Source: Collimonas sp. OK307 (GTDB taxonomy: Bacteria; Pseudomonadota; Gammaproteobacteria; Burkholderiales; Burkholderiaceae_D). From it: a stretch of DNA of 64,000 nucleotides. A program made the translations under genes and the position numbers. Of this stretch, positions 16,853-26,382 are shown one piece after another. The stretch is from positions 620,001 to 684,000 of the forward strand of contig NZ_FOQI01000001.1 in the NCBI RefSeq assembly GCF_900113705.1. The letters are read 5' to 3'. Below the pieces are notes generated by a model, which made no database searches, was not told where the DNA came from, and saw only the letters and a program-made list of their open reading frames with translations. Every line of letters starts with the position of its first letter. Within the stretch, counting starts at the first letter, position 1.

Positions 16853-18103
16853 TTATTCCCCTGGTGACGATCTGCCGATCAGGCCGGCGCGCGCCAGTAC
16901 CGCGCCGAGCAGCACATTCGCACCGCGCGTCACGTCGTCCGGTAAGGCGTCTTCCGCTTCGTTATGCGACAAACCATCGACGCAAGGAATGAATACCATC
17001 GCGCTAGGGCAATGGCGCGCCAGATGAATCGCATCGTGCCCTGCTCCGCTGACAATCCGCTCGTGCGAATACCCGAGCGCCTCGACCGCCTGCGCCACCA
17101 GCGCCACGCATACCGGATCGAAAGGCGTGGCAGGACTGCTCCAGTATGTAGACACCTGCAGATTCACGCCACGTGCCTGAGCAACGCGGGCACAGGCCCC
17201 GCGCAGATCGCGCTCCATCGCGTCCAGTTGTGCGTCGTCAGGGTGGCGCAGGTCGACCGTGAACGCGATCTGTCCGGCGATTGTATTACGGGACGAATTG
17301 GGAATATCAACCTGACCGATCGTTATCAGTCCACGCGGTGCATATTGTTCCACTATCTGTTCCAGTTCCGCAGCGATCTGTGCGCAGGCAAAGAATGCAT
17401 CCTTGCGATAGCGCATCGGCGTCGTACCGGCGTGCGCGGCAACACCTGTGAGTGTGACATCAAGCCAGCGAATCGCCTGGCCGCCTGTCACGACGCCAAT
17501 CGTCGTACCGTTGTTCTCCAGAACCGGGCCTTGTTCGATGTGTACTTCAAAGTAGGCATCAACCGTATTGCCGGTGGCCGCACGCATGCCGCGATAGCCG
17601 CTGCTATCGAGCGCATCTGCCAGCGTAATACCCTGCACATCGCTCTTTGCCAATGCTTCCGCCAGCGGCGTCGCGCCGGTGAAGACTGCCGAGCCGAGCA
17701 TCGCAGGCGTGAAGCGCGCACCTTCTTCGTTGGTCCACGAGACGATGTCGATCGGCTTGCGGGTCGTCACGCCGGCATCATTCAGGGCCCGCACCAGTTC
17801 GAGTCCGGCCAGTACCCCGTACACGCCATCGAAGCGTCCTCCTTCAGGCTGCGTATCGAGATGACTCCCGATCAACACCGGCGCCTGTTCAGCATCCAGG
17901 CCGGCCCGCCGCGCAAACACGTTACCGACCTGATCAACACTGACGCTCATGCCGGCATCCCGGCACCAGTGCGAAAACAGGTCGCGACTACGCCGGTCTT
18001 CATCCGTCAGCGCCAGACGACGCACCCCGCCACGGGCTGTTGCGCCGACCTGCGCCATCTCCATCAGGCTGGCCCACAGGCGCTCGCCGTTCACTTGCAA
18101 CAT
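16853..18103 (-). CDS. M20-family Zn-dependent amidohydrolase (N-carbamoyl-amino-acid hydrolase / allantoate amidohydrolase type)
   Basis: The 416-residue M20 peptidase-fold enzyme has metal-ligand blocks GSHLDTQPEGGRFDG (about 80-95) and SWTNEEGARF (about 125-135). The dimer domain contains GVAAHAGTTPMRYRKDA, and a late His is in GAGHDAIHLAR. This subfamily hydrolyses N-carbamoyl-L-amino acids, allantoate or ureidoglycine-like compounds. ATG 18103 follows AGGGA at good spacing; the frame from 18109 would need a TTG. It is flanked by an MHS transporter and a polyamine deacetylase-like gene. Which ureido or amide compound is used cannot be told. Confidence 0.9.
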   Translation of the reverse strand: MLQVNGERLWASLMEMAQVGATARGGVRRLALTDEDRRSRDLFSHWCRDAGMSVSVDQVGNVFARRAGLDAEQAPVLIGSHLDTQPEGGRFDGVYGVLAGLELVRALNDAGVTTRKPIDIVSWTNEEGARFTPAMLGSAVFTGATPLAEALAKSDVQGITLADALDSSGYRGMRAATGNTVDAYFEVHIEQGPVLENNGTTIGVVTGGQAIRWLDVTLTGVAAHAGTTPMRYRKDAFFACAQIAAELEQIVEQYAPRGLITIGQVDIPNSSRNTIAGQIAFTVDLRHPDDAQLDAMERDLRGACARVAQARGVNLQVSTYWSSPATPFDPVCVALVAQAVEALGYSHERIVSGAGHDAIHLARHCPSAMVFIPCVDGLSHNEAEDALPDDVTRGANVLLGAVLARAGLIGRSSPGE

Positions 18104-18163
18104 AATCAATCCCTAACAGTAATCTTTAGTAATCATTAAAAATTCGTTTAGAAAAAACAGGTT

Positions 18164-19474
18164 TCAGACCGCCAGCAGTTCCTCGCCGGCAGCCGCACGG
18201 CGCTTGCTTCTGGCGTCGAGTACGACAATACTCAGCAATGAGATGCCCGCCAGACACGTGTAGAAAACCGCCAGTGGCCACCATTGACCAATGAAACGAT
18301 GTGCCAGATAGGTGCCGGCCAGCGGCGTCAAGCCACCGGCTACAGCACCGCACACTTGATAGGACAGAGAGATTGCCGAGTAGCGCACATTGGTCGGGAA
18401 CAAGGCACTGACATAACCGGCGATAACCGAATAGAAACCAGCCATGCAGACCACGGCAAGCGCAATGCCGATGACCATGGGAACCACTTCACCGCTCTGC
18501 ACCAGCACGAACATCGGATAGGGAGAAATCATCGCCGCCAATGCCGCCAGCTTCAAAAACCGGGCACTGCCGATGCGCTCAGCCAGTTTGGCCGCCAGTG
18601 GCTGCACGCAGAACTGAATGATGGCAACCGCGAACAGGCAATCGAGTATCAACGCCTTGGTCACCCCGACATATTGGGTGGTGTAAGCGATCATGAATGT
18701 GTTGGTGAAGTAGACTCCGGCAATCCCGATCGTGTTCGCGCCGATGCATAGAAACACCAGTCCCGAGGAAGAGCGGAATACTTCGGCAATCGGCAGCTTG
18801 ACGGTCTTGCGCAACTCCTTGGCTTGCTGGAACTCCGGCGATTCGTTGACGCCGAGACGGATCAGAATCCCGACAATCAACAAAATCGCACTGGCTAGAA
18901 ACGGCAAGCGCCAGCCCCAGTCCAGGAATGCGGCCTTATCCATCGAGCTGACAGCGCGAAATGCAGTCAAGGCGAGTATCAGTCCGGCCGGACTGCCGAG
19001 CTGCGCGAACGAGGCAAAGAAAGTACGACGGCCCTTTGGCGCATGCTCGCCCGCCATCAACACAGCACCGCCCCACTCGCCGCCGACCGCAATGCCCTGC
19101 ACCACGCGCAGCAGCACCAGCAACACCGGCGCCAGTATCCCGACTTTTGAAAAGGAGGGCAGCAGGCCGATACAGACGGTCGCCACGCCCATCATCATCA
19201 ATGTCGTCATCAAAGCCTTTTTGCGACCGATCTTGTCGCCCAAGTGGCCAAACACGATCCCGCCTATCGGTCGCGCAAAGAAGCCGACGGCAAAGGTGGC
19301 GAATGACGCCATGGTGCTGAAGAACGGATCGTTCGACGGGAAGAACAACTCGCCGAAGACCAGCGCAGCGGCCATCGCGTATATGTAGAAGTCGTACCAC
19401 TCGATCATGGTGCCGATGAAAGCGGCAGTCGCGGCCCGTACCGGCTGGCGCGAAGAAGGTGTTGAAGCTGTCAT
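18164..19474 (-). CDS. MFS transporter, metabolite:H+ symporter (MHS) family
   Basis: The 436-residue, twelve-helix transporter has MHS-family signatures: GTMIEWYDFYIY near the N-terminus, the GHLGDKIGRKK loop 2-3 motif and the VVQGIAVGGEWGGAV block at about 135. Relatives (ShiA, ProP, KgtP types) import small carboxylates or betaines. ATG 19474 is chosen for its GGAG; an in-frame extension upstream is not supported. It is the first gene of the operon with the M20 hydrolase (60 bp downstream) and HDAC-like amidohydrolase, so it is likely the uptake step. The divergent LysR at 19677 probably regulates it. Confidence 0.92.
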   Translation of the reverse strand: MTASTPSSRQPVRAATAAFIGTMIEWYDFYIYAMAAALVFGELFFPSNDPFFSTMASFATFAVGFFARPIGGIVFGHLGDKIGRKKALMTTLMMMGVATVCIGLLPSFSKVGILAPVLLVLLRVVQGIAVGGEWGGAVLMAGEHAPKGRRTFFASFAQLGSPAGLILALTAFRAVSSMDKAAFLDWGWRLPFLASAILLIVGILIRLGVNESPEFQQAKELRKTVKLPIAEVFRSSSGLVFLCIGANTIGIAGVYFTNTFMIAYTTQYVGVTKALILDCLFAVAIIQFCVQPLAAKLAERIGSARFLKLAALAAMISPYPMFVLVQSGEVVPMVIGIALAVVCMAGFYSVIAGYVSALFPTNVRYSAISLSYQVCGAVAGGLTPLAGTYLAHRFIGQWWPLAVFYTCLAGISLLSIVVLDARSKRRAAAGEELLAV

Positions 19475-19603
19475 GTAATCTCCTTTTAGTACGCTCGCAG
19501 AGAGATTGCGGCGCACTTTTTTAAAACGCGACGCCGCCGTTGCGGTCACCGGATACGCCTCAAGCAGCTTGGGAGTACCGCCAAATTGTCGATCCGGCCC
19601 TAT

Positions 19604-19651
19604 CATTAGTCAAATTTTCAATTATTATTCACGATATAAATTTAACTAATG
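19604..19651. promoter_or_regulatory. 14-bp inverted repeat between MHS operon and LysR gene
   Basis: CATTAGTCAAATTT (19604-19617) and AAATTTAACTAATG (19638-19651) are complementary at 13 of 14 positions across a 20-bp AT-rich spacer. This dyad lies 26 bp upstream of the LysR start and is well placed as the LysR binding region for both promoters. Confidence 0.6.
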
Positions 19652-19676
19652 TATCTACATCGACAACAATATCCCC

Positions 19677-20648
19677 ATGCGCCTCGACATTTCGCATTAT
19701 TTGAACAACCGGCTCGACTGGAATCTGCTGCGTACCTACCTGATCATCGTCCAGGAGCGTAGCGTGAGCCGCGCCGCGGCCAGGCTGCACGTCACGCAAC
19801 CGGCAGTCAGTCAGGCCCTGAAACGGCTGGAAGAAACCCTTGGTCACACTCTGATCCAGCGGCGCGGACCGCACTTCGAAACGACCGCGGCTGGTGAAGA
19901 GGTTTACCGGATTGCCGGCGACATCTATGGTCACATCACGCGCCTCGAAACCGAGCTGGATGACAAGACCGACGACATTACAGGCTCGATCCGCTTATTG
20001 ACGATCAGCCGGATCGACTCCGCCGTTTATGACGAATTCCTGGCCGACTTTCATCGCGCCTACCCCCGGATCGAACTGCAAATTGAAGTGATGCGTTCGT
20101 CGGACATCATTTCTTCGCTCCTGCAAAAAACCGCAACGGTAGGTTTGAGCCTGTGCCGCAGCCCGATTGACAAGCTAGAGCGGCACTGTTTTCTGCGGCA
20201 GCGCTATGCACTGTTCTGCGGCCCGCACCATCGCCTGTTTGGCCGTTCACAACTCACCATGAACGATTTACTGGCAGAGAATTTTGTCTCGTTCACCAGC
20301 GACCAGATCGGCGACAGCCTGTCGCCGCTGACGGTATTTCGCGATCAGAAGGGATTTACGGGGCGTATCGTGGCATCGTCTCCGAGCCTGGATGAAGTTC
20401 GGCGCCTGATCTTTGCCGGCTTTGGCATCGGCTGCCTGCCGGAGCATATTGTGCGAGCTGACCTGGCCCAGCAGCGCCTGTGGCGTCTGCCGCCGGATGA
20501 GGGACTGATCGATGTCGACGTAGATGTATTGTGGAATCGCGAGCGCAAGATGAATGCTGCCGATCTTGCCTTTCTCGCCAGCATACAACGCTGCATGCAA
20601 CGCTATTCTCTGCAGGAGCGGCTTGAATCTGGAATCGGCGGTATCTAA
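19677..20648 (+). CDS. LysR-family transcriptional regulator
   Basis: The 323-residue protein has an N-terminal LysR HTH (SVSRAAARLHVTQPAVSQALKRLEETLG, about 35-62) and a C-terminal effector domain. It diverges from the MHS/M20/HDAC operon, with a 200-bp shared promoter region holding a strong inverted repeat. It is therefore the probable regulator of that operon; the inducer is unknown. Confidence 0.92.
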   Translation: MRLDISHYLNNRLDWNLLRTYLIIVQERSVSRAAARLHVTQPAVSQALKRLEETLGHTLIQRRGPHFETTAAGEEVYRIAGDIYGHITRLETELDDKTDDITGSIRLLTISRIDSAVYDEFLADFHRAYPRIELQIEVMRSSDIISSLLQKTATVGLSLCRSPIDKLERHCFLRQRYALFCGPHHRLFGRSQLTMNDLLAENFVSFTSDQIGDSLSPLTVFRDQKGFTGRIVASSPSLDEVRRLIFAGFGIGCLPEHIVRADLAQQRLWRLPPDEGLIDVDVDVLWNRERKMNAADLAFLASIQRCMQRYSLQERLESGIGGI

Positions 20649-20780
20649 CACTTGCACACTGCCATTTTGACAACACCCGGACAACATTTACCCAGGAATT
20701 GCTCCTGTGGCGCGGTATCATTGGGAGATAGTCATTTATTTTTTGATCCAACTCTATTTGTTGCTACTAAATTTCACCTA

Positions 20781-21638
20781 ATGCTGATCAAACGCAAATC
20801 CATCGAAGCCGATGCCAACCGCATGGCCGGTCCCCGCAAAGCAGCTCCCCGGATGGCCGGCCCCGGCAAACATCCGGCAAAAGACGCCGTCAAGGCCGCA
20901 CGCAAACCCAAATTCGCCCCGGTAACCTTGTCCGAACAAGACGGCGTACGCTTCCTCCATTTCGGCACCGAATGGGTGCAAGGCGCCATGCGGCTGCGCA
21001 AGCCTGACTGGCCTGAACTGGAATACGCCCAGCAGATGATGGCCTGGATGCTGTTTAATCCGGAACCGCAACACATCGTGCAACTGGGCCTGGGCACCGC
21101 GGCGCTGACCAAGTTCAGCTATCGCCAGTTTCCTGAGGCCCGTGTCACCGCAATCGAACTGAACCCGTCGGTATTGGCGATTTGCTCATTGATGTTCAAA
21201 CTGCCCGCCGACGACGAACGGCTGTCAGTGCTGGAAATGGACGCCATGGATTACGTGCTCGATCCGCATAACCACGACACCATCGATGCCCTGCAGGTCG
21301 ATCTGTACGACGCCACCGCACGCGGCCCGGTACTGGATACGCCTGAGTTCTACAGTGCTTGCGCAGCTTGCCTGAAGGATGACGGTATCATGACGGTCAA
21401 CCTGTTTGGCGACCATCCAAGCTATGCCAAGAACCTGAAAGCCATGAAATTTGCCTTCGACGCTGTCTGGTGCCTGCCAGAAGTCCACGAAGGCAATGTC
21501 ATCGCCATCGCGTTCAAAAAAGCGCCGCCAGTCGATTTCAGCGCCTTGTACGAGCGCGCAGCCGAAATTACCGCAGCCACCAGGCTGCCGGCCAAATCGT
21601 GGGTCAATGGATTGAAGGCCTGGCATTCGCCGCAGTAA
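20781..21638 (+). CDS. spermidine synthase-like methyltransferase-fold protein
   Basis: The 285-residue protein begins with a basic, Pro/Gly-rich tail of about 50 residues. The spermidine-synthase core follows: LEYAQQMMAWMLF, the SAM-type glycine loop VQLGLGTAALTKFSY (about 99-113), the acidic TAIELNP, and DALQVDLYDA where the aminopropyl transferase Asp would be. It lacks the N-terminal beta-strand domain of full SpeE, so it may be a paralogue rather than the polyamine enzyme. ATG 20781 is preferred; the frame from 20652 has an implausible extension. Confidence 0.8.
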   Translation: MLIKRKSIEADANRMAGPRKAAPRMAGPGKHPAKDAVKAARKPKFAPVTLSEQDGVRFLHFGTEWVQGAMRLRKPDWPELEYAQQMMAWMLFNPEPQHIVQLGLGTAALTKFSYRQFPEARVTAIELNPSVLAICSLMFKLPADDERLSVLEMDAMDYVLDPHNHDTIDALQVDLYDATARGPVLDTPEFYSACAACLKDDGIMTVNLFGDHPSYAKNLKAMKFAFDAVWCLPEVHEGNVIAIAFKKAPPVDFSALYERAAEITAATRLPAKSWVNGLKAWHSPQ

Positions 21639-21665
21639 GAGATAAAGAGATTAATGTAGTGCTTC

Positions 21666-21685
21666 TCAATTCAATTCAATTCAAT
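21666..21685. repeat. four tandem copies of TCAAT
   Basis: A perfect 5-bp tandem repeat, four copies, lies about 55 bp upstream of the GspE-like gene. Copy number could vary by slippage and change promoter or leader spacing, but no function is shown by the sequence. Confidence 0.8.
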
Positions 21686-21739
21686 TGAAGATAAGCACAT
21701 CAGATAAACCTGGCTCAACCAACCGACATCCCTATTGCA

Positions 21740-23521
21740 ATGAACACTGCATCGCAAAAAACCTTGGACTTGCAGCAAATCTTCACCTGGTTGCTGAACG
21801 ATGGCACGGTCGACAAAAACGAAGTCAAACTCTTTTACACCCAGGCGCAGGGAATTTTCCGCAACGCTCCGATTGCGATCCATCCACTCAATGCGGTCGC
21901 CCAGTGCAAACGCCTGTCGGCGCTGCCGCCGCACCGCGCCATCACGCTCGAGTGGCTCACCGAGTGGCTGGCGCGCCAGGTGCAAATGCCGTTCTACCGG
22001 ATCGACCCGCTGAAGATCGATTTCGCCAAGGTCGCCGACGTCATGTCGGCCAGTTATGCCACGCGCTTCAATATCCTGCCGGTTGAACTGAGCCTGACCG
22101 ACCTGGTGATTGCCACCGCCGAGCCGTTCCGCACCGAATGGCAGGCGGAAATCGCCAAGATTTCACGCCGCAACATCCGCCTGGTGATTGCCAATCCGCT
22201 CGATATCACGCAATACATCACGCAGTTTTTCACGCTGGCGAAATCGATCAAGAGCGCCCACAAAACAGGCGGACAAGATCTGGCGCTGCGGAACAACTTC
22301 GAGCAACTGGTTGAACTCGGTAAATCCAACAAGCAAGTCGACGCCAACGACCAGCATATCGTCAATATCGTCGACTGGCTGTGGCAATACGCGTTTGAAC
22401 AACGCGCTTCCGACATCCACATGGAACCAAAGCGCGATTTCAGCGCCATCCGTTTCCGTATCGACGGCGTCCTGCATCAGGTGTACCAGGTGCCGGCGGT
22501 CGTCATGATTGCCATGACCGCGCGTATCAAATTACTGGGGCGGATGGACGTTATCGAAAAGCGCCGGCCGCAGGACGGCCGTATCAAGACCCGTACCGCC
22601 GGCGGCCAGGAAATCGAACTGCGCCTGTCCACCCTGCCGACTGCCTTCGGCGAGAAACTGGTGATGCGGATTTTCGATCCGGATGTGGTGGTGAAAACCT
22701 TGCCGGAACTGGGCTTCCCGACTGACGATGCCTTGCGCTGGGATGCGCTGACCAAGCGGCCGTATGGCATTATCCTGGTAACCGGCCCGACCGGCTCCGG
22801 CAAAACCACGACGCTGTATACCACGCTGAAGGCGCTGGCCACTTCCGAAGTCAATGTCTGCTCAGTAGAAGATCCGATTGAAATGGTGGAGCCTTCGTTC
22901 AACCAGATGCAGGTCAACCACGGCATCGACCTCACCTTCGCCGACGGCGTGCGGGCTTTGATGCGGCAGGATCCGGACATCATCATGGTGGGCGAAATCC
23001 GCGATCTGGAAACTGCGGAAATGGCCATCCAGGCGGCCCTTACCGGCCATCTGGTACTGTCGACCCTGCATACCAACGATGCGCCGTCGGCAGTGATGCG
23101 CTTGCTGGAACTGGGGGTGCCTTACTATCTGCTGGAAACCACCTTGATCGGTATCATGGCGCAGCGCCTGGTGCGCACGCTTTGCATCCACTGCAAAAGC
23201 GCAGACGGCCATGTCGCCGATGAAGTCTGGGCCACGCTGGTTGAAAGCTGGAACCTGCCGAAACCTGCCACCATCTATCATCCGGTAGGCTGCCCGGAAT
23301 GCCGCCAGACCGGCTACCGTGGACGTACCGGCCTGTACGAACTGCTGTCCGTCACCCAGCCGTTCTCAAAACTGATCCAGACCGAAACCGACATCCACGC
23401 GCTGAAACAGCAAAGCATCGCCGATGGGATGAAACCATTGCGCCTGGCCGGCGCGCTGAAGGTAATGGAAGGCGTCACCACGGTAGAAGAAGTCTTGAAA
23501 GTCACTTCGGCCCTGACCTGA
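21740..23521 (+). CDS. orphan type II secretion/type IV pilus assembly ATPase (GspE/PilB family)
   Basis: The 593-residue protein has an N-terminal MshEN-like domain (about 50-170). The ATPase core has Walker A GPTGSGKTT (about 350), the Asp box with DPIEM, Walker B region DPDIIMVGEIRDLETAE and the His box LSTLHTNDAPSAVMRL. A tetracysteine Zn element follows (CIHC...CPEC, about 475-520) before GYRGRTGLYELL. Such ATPases power pseudopilus or pilus extension in the cytoplasm. No gspF, gspG or other secretion genes lie nearby, so it must work with a distant apparatus or have a separate role. A clear terminator follows. Confidence 0.92.
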   Translation: MNTASQKTLDLQQIFTWLLNDGTVDKNEVKLFYTQAQGIFRNAPIAIHPLNAVAQCKRLSALPPHRAITLEWLTEWLARQVQMPFYRIDPLKIDFAKVADVMSASYATRFNILPVELSLTDLVIATAEPFRTEWQAEIAKISRRNIRLVIANPLDITQYITQFFTLAKSIKSAHKTGGQDLALRNNFEQLVELGKSNKQVDANDQHIVNIVDWLWQYAFEQRASDIHMEPKRDFSAIRFRIDGVLHQVYQVPAVVMIAMTARIKLLGRMDVIEKRRPQDGRIKTRTAGGQEIELRLSTLPTAFGEKLVMRIFDPDVVVKTLPELGFPTDDALRWDALTKRPYGIILVTGPTGSGKTTTLYTTLKALATSEVNVCSVEDPIEMVEPSFNQMQVNHGIDLTFADGVRALMRQDPDIIMVGEIRDLETAEMAIQAALTGHLVLSTLHTNDAPSAVMRLLELGVPYYLLETTLIGIMAQRLVRTLCIHCKSADGHVADEVWATLVESWNLPKPATIYHPVGCPECRQTGYRGRTGLYELLSVTQPFSKLIQTETDIHALKQQSIADGMKPLRLAGALKVMEGVTTVEEVLKVTSALT

Positions 23522-23560
23522 GCCGCAATCCGCCGGTCGCCGGCATCTACCGTTACCGAT

Positions 23561-23597
23561 AAGGGCTACCCGTCTTCGCGACAGGTAGCCCTTTCGT
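23561..23597 (+). terminator. rho-independent terminator after the GspE-like gene
   Basis: AAGGGCTACC (23561-23570) pairs with GGTAGCCCTT (23584-23593) around a 13-nt loop, followed by a T-rich stretch, 40 bp after the gspE-like stop codon. Confidence 0.75.
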
Positions 23598-23754
23598 TAT
23601 TTTGCCCCCGGTACGCAAACGTCGGGCATCGATATAGATAAGATTATCGAAATAATAATTTTATTTTCATAAATACATTCCATGCGGCAACTCTAGAATA
23701 GATTTCCAATAGACAAGCATTTAACCTTTGCGTAAGCTAAGGCACGCTGCTGCC

Positions 23755-23797
23755 GACGCCGTTTTCAACGCCTGCCAATCTGCTTGAAAACGGCGTC
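23755..23797. other. 14-bp perfect stem-loop in the leader region of the binding-protein gene
   Basis: GACGCCGTTTTCAA (23755-23768) and TTGAAAACGGCGTC (23784-23797) are exactly complementary around a 15-nt loop. No T-run follows, so it is not an ordinary terminator. It lies 127-169 bp upstream of the binding-protein start and could be an operator, an attenuator or part of a small RNA. The rest of this 400-bp gap is AT-rich with no gene seen. Confidence 0.6.
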
Positions 23798-23923
23798 AAT
23801 ACTAGCTCAGGGAGAAATATGGCGGTTGCAGTACAGGGAGTAGTCAGGAGCTTTTAGTTTGCAATAAAAAAAACAAGCGGGAAATCCGCTCCGACCATAC
23901 GCAGTCAAATCCGGATAAAAATA

Positions 23924-25030
23924 ATGAAATTGATCAATTTTAATTTCGTAACGGTAGTACTTGTCTTTTGTTTAACCAGTTCAGCATTCGCCCAGGAAGA
24001 TCCAACGCTATACCTGAACCGCGCCAACGCCAGAATCGCCAAGGCGATGGCCTTCAAAACCACCTGGGACGGCCCCACCAGCGGCCCGAAAATTCCGGCA
24101 CAAAAAAAATCGATTGTACTGATTGCCTCTAACCTCAAGAACAATGGCGTCATGCGCGTTGCCAACGGCGTCAAAGAAGCGGCGGCAGTAGCCGGCTGGG
24201 ACGTTTTTGTGATCGATTGCTGGGGTGTCAACAGCAAACACGCGGAAGCCTTCAGCCGGGCGCTTGCCTTGCAGCCGAATGGCATCGTCCTGGCTGGAAT
24301 CGACGCCAACGAACAACCTAAGGAAATGAACAACGCCAACGCCCAGAAGGTGCCGGTGATCGGCTGGCATGCCTCTACCAGGATCGGCCCCAGCGACGGC
24401 TTGTTCACCAACGTCACCGCAGATCCTAAAGAAGAGGCGTTGATTGCAGCCCTGTTAGGAGTAGTCAATTCAAACGGCAAGGCCGGGGTGGTGATTCTCA
24501 CCGATCCCAACAGCCTGTATGAGCAGTCGAAATCGAACGCGATAGTGGCTGCAATCAAACAATGCCGGACCTGCAGCTTGCTCAGTGTAGAAGCACTGCC
24601 TGTAGCCACCACCGCCGACAAGATGCCGGCCTTGCTCACCTCGCTGACGCAACGTTTCGGTAAAAAATGGACCCACATCATCGGTGTCAATGACAACTAC
24701 CTTGATCTGCTGGCAACGCCGGCCTCGGCGGCGATTATCGCCGGCAACAAGATTGAGGCGCTATCAGCCGGAGAAGGTTCTGAATCGGCCTATCGACGCA
24801 TCCGCAGCAAGAGCTTCCAGGTCGCCACCGTGCCGGAACCGTTCAGCCAGCAAGGCTGGCAAATCATCGATGAGTTGAATCGCTCGTTTGCCGGCGAAAA
24901 AGCCAGCGCCTATGCCACTCCTGCATATCTGCTCACAGAGCAGAACATCGCATTTCACGGCGGTCCGCAAAACACCTTTGAACCGAATAACGGTTACCGC
25001 GCGGAGTATAAGAAAATCTGGGGGAAATAA
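23924..25030 (+). CDS. orphan periplasmic sugar-binding-like (type I) substrate-binding protein
   Basis: The 368-residue protein has a Sec signal peptide cleaved after SAFAQ (about residue 24). The fold is that of ribose/LuxP-type binding proteins: KSIVLIASNLKNNGVMRVANGVKEAA, the ALQPNGIVLAGID strand-loop, IGVNDNYLD, and hinge-region residues in VATVPEPFSQQGW. No permease or ATPase gene is adjacent, so it may serve a distant transporter or feed a sensor. It has its own long 5' leader with a strong hairpin. Ligand unknown. Confidence 0.85.
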   Translation: MKLINFNFVTVVLVFCLTSSAFAQEDPTLYLNRANARIAKAMAFKTTWDGPTSGPKIPAQKKSIVLIASNLKNNGVMRVANGVKEAAAVAGWDVFVIDCWGVNSKHAEAFSRALALQPNGIVLAGIDANEQPKEMNNANAQKVPVIGWHASTRIGPSDGLFTNVTADPKEEALIAALLGVVNSNGKAGVVILTDPNSLYEQSKSNAIVAAIKQCRTCSLLSVEALPVATTADKMPALLTSLTQRFGKKWTHIIGVNDNYLDLLATPASAAIIAGNKIEALSAGEGSESAYRRIRSKSFQVATVPEPFSQQGWQIIDELNRSFAGEKASAYATPAYLLTEQNIAFHGGPQNTFEPNNGYRAEYKKIWGK

Positions 25031-25131
25031 GCTATTGCCCCGAAGGCCGTTAGCCCGCGCCTGCACGATGGGGGTAGAATCGGAAAGTGGCAGCTCCGTT
25101 CAACGATAGTGAATGTTCAGGGAGAATGCAA

Positions 25132-26352
25132 ATGCAATCCAGAAGAATTCTTATCGCGCAAGGCGGCGGCCCTACCGCCGTCATCAACCAATCGCTGGTG
25201 GGAGTGGTCCTGGCAGCGCGCGGCATACCTGATGTCGACCTGGTGTACGGGGCACGCAATGGTGTGCGCGGCATAGTCAACGAAGACTTTCTCGACCTCG
25301 GCCAGGAAACCGGCAGCAACCTGGAACTGGTGGCTAACACGCCATCTTCCGCGCTGGGATCGACGCGTGACAAACCCGACCTCAAATATTGCCAGGAAAT
25401 TATCCAGGTGCTGCAAGCGCACCAGATCAATCATTTTTTCTATATAGGCGGCAACGACTCATCCGACACGCTGCGCATTCTCAGCCTGGAGGCGGAAAAG
25501 CTGGTCTTTCCGTTACGCTGCATCCACATCCCCAAAACCATCGACAACGATCTGGTTAGCAACGACCACACGCCAGGCTTTCCGTCGGCGGCGCGCTTCG
25601 TAGCCCAGGCATTTGCCGGCGCCAACCTCGATAACGCGTCCCTGCCCGGCGTCTATGTCGGCGTGGTGATGGGTCGGCACGCCGGATTTTTGACGGCGGC
25701 ATCGGCGCTAGGCAGAAAATTCCCCGATGACGGGCCGCATCTGATTTATCTGCCGGAGCGTGTTTTTGTACTGGAGAAATTCCTGGCCGATGTGAAACAA
25801 GCCTATCAACGCTTCGGCCGCTGCGTGATTGCCGTTTCCGAAGGCATACACGATGCATCGGGCACGCCTATCGCCAGCCTGCTGGCGAAGACGGTGGAGC
25901 GTGATGCCCACGGCAACGTGCAACTATCCGGCAATGGCGCCCTGGCCGATTTGCTGTGCGAAGAGATCAAGTCGAAATTGAATATCAAGCGCGTCCGCGG
26001 CGATACCTTCGGCTATCTGCAGCGCTCGTTCATGGGCTGCGTATCTGATGTGGACCAGCGAGAAGCGCGTGAGGTCGGTGAAAAAGCGCTGCAGTTTGCG
26101 GTGCATGAAGGCCGCAACGGCACGGTCGCCATCAAGCGTAACGGTGCTTACTCGGTAGACTACGAATTGCTGGATCTGGATGTGGTAGCAGGTAAAACCA
26201 GGGTCATGGAAGACGAGCTGATCGCTGCCAGCGGCACCGACGTCACCGATGCTTTCCGACTCTACCTGCAACCCTTGCTGGGATCGGGCATGCCGGACGG
26301 CTTCCGCCTGCGCGCTCATCCGGTCGCCAAGATACGGAATACCTCTGGCTGA
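25132..26352 (+). CDS. pfp: pyrophosphate-dependent 6-phosphofructokinase
   Basis: The 406-residue phosphofructokinase has the two features that mark PPi use. The first is GGNDSSDT (about 103-110), with Asp after GGN in place of Gly. The second is PKTIDND (about 130-136), with Lys before TIDND. MGRHAGFLTA and SEGIHD supply substrate contacts. It interconverts fructose 6-phosphate and fructose 1,6-bisphosphate reversibly with PPi. ATG 25132 is preferred, 7 nt after GGGAG; ATG 25126 is too close. It converges on the class I aldolase gene, whose enzyme uses its product. Confidence 0.92.
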   Translation: MQSRRILIAQGGGPTAVINQSLVGVVLAARGIPDVDLVYGARNGVRGIVNEDFLDLGQETGSNLELVANTPSSALGSTRDKPDLKYCQEIIQVLQAHQINHFFYIGGNDSSDTLRILSLEAEKLVFPLRCIHIPKTIDNDLVSNDHTPGFPSAARFVAQAFAGANLDNASLPGVYVGVVMGRHAGFLTAASALGRKFPDDGPHLIYLPERVFVLEKFLADVKQAYQRFGRCVIAVSEGIHDASGTPIASLLAKTVERDAHGNVQLSGNGALADLLCEEIKSKLNIKRVRGDTFGYLQRSFMGCVSDVDQREAREVGEKALQFAVHEGRNGTVAIKRNGAYSVDYELLDLDVVAGKTRVMEDELIAASGTDVTDAFRLYLQPLLGSGMPDGFRLRAHPVAKIRNTSG

Positions 26353-26382
26353 TCCGCGTCCGCCCTGTCCACCCTGCCCCCC

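Noticed and set aside
16964-18139. 391-codon open frame on the plus strand
   Set aside because: It lies antisense to the M20 hydrolase gene, has a His/Arg-rich composition without known motifs, and no ribosome site; a shadow of GC-rich coding DNA.
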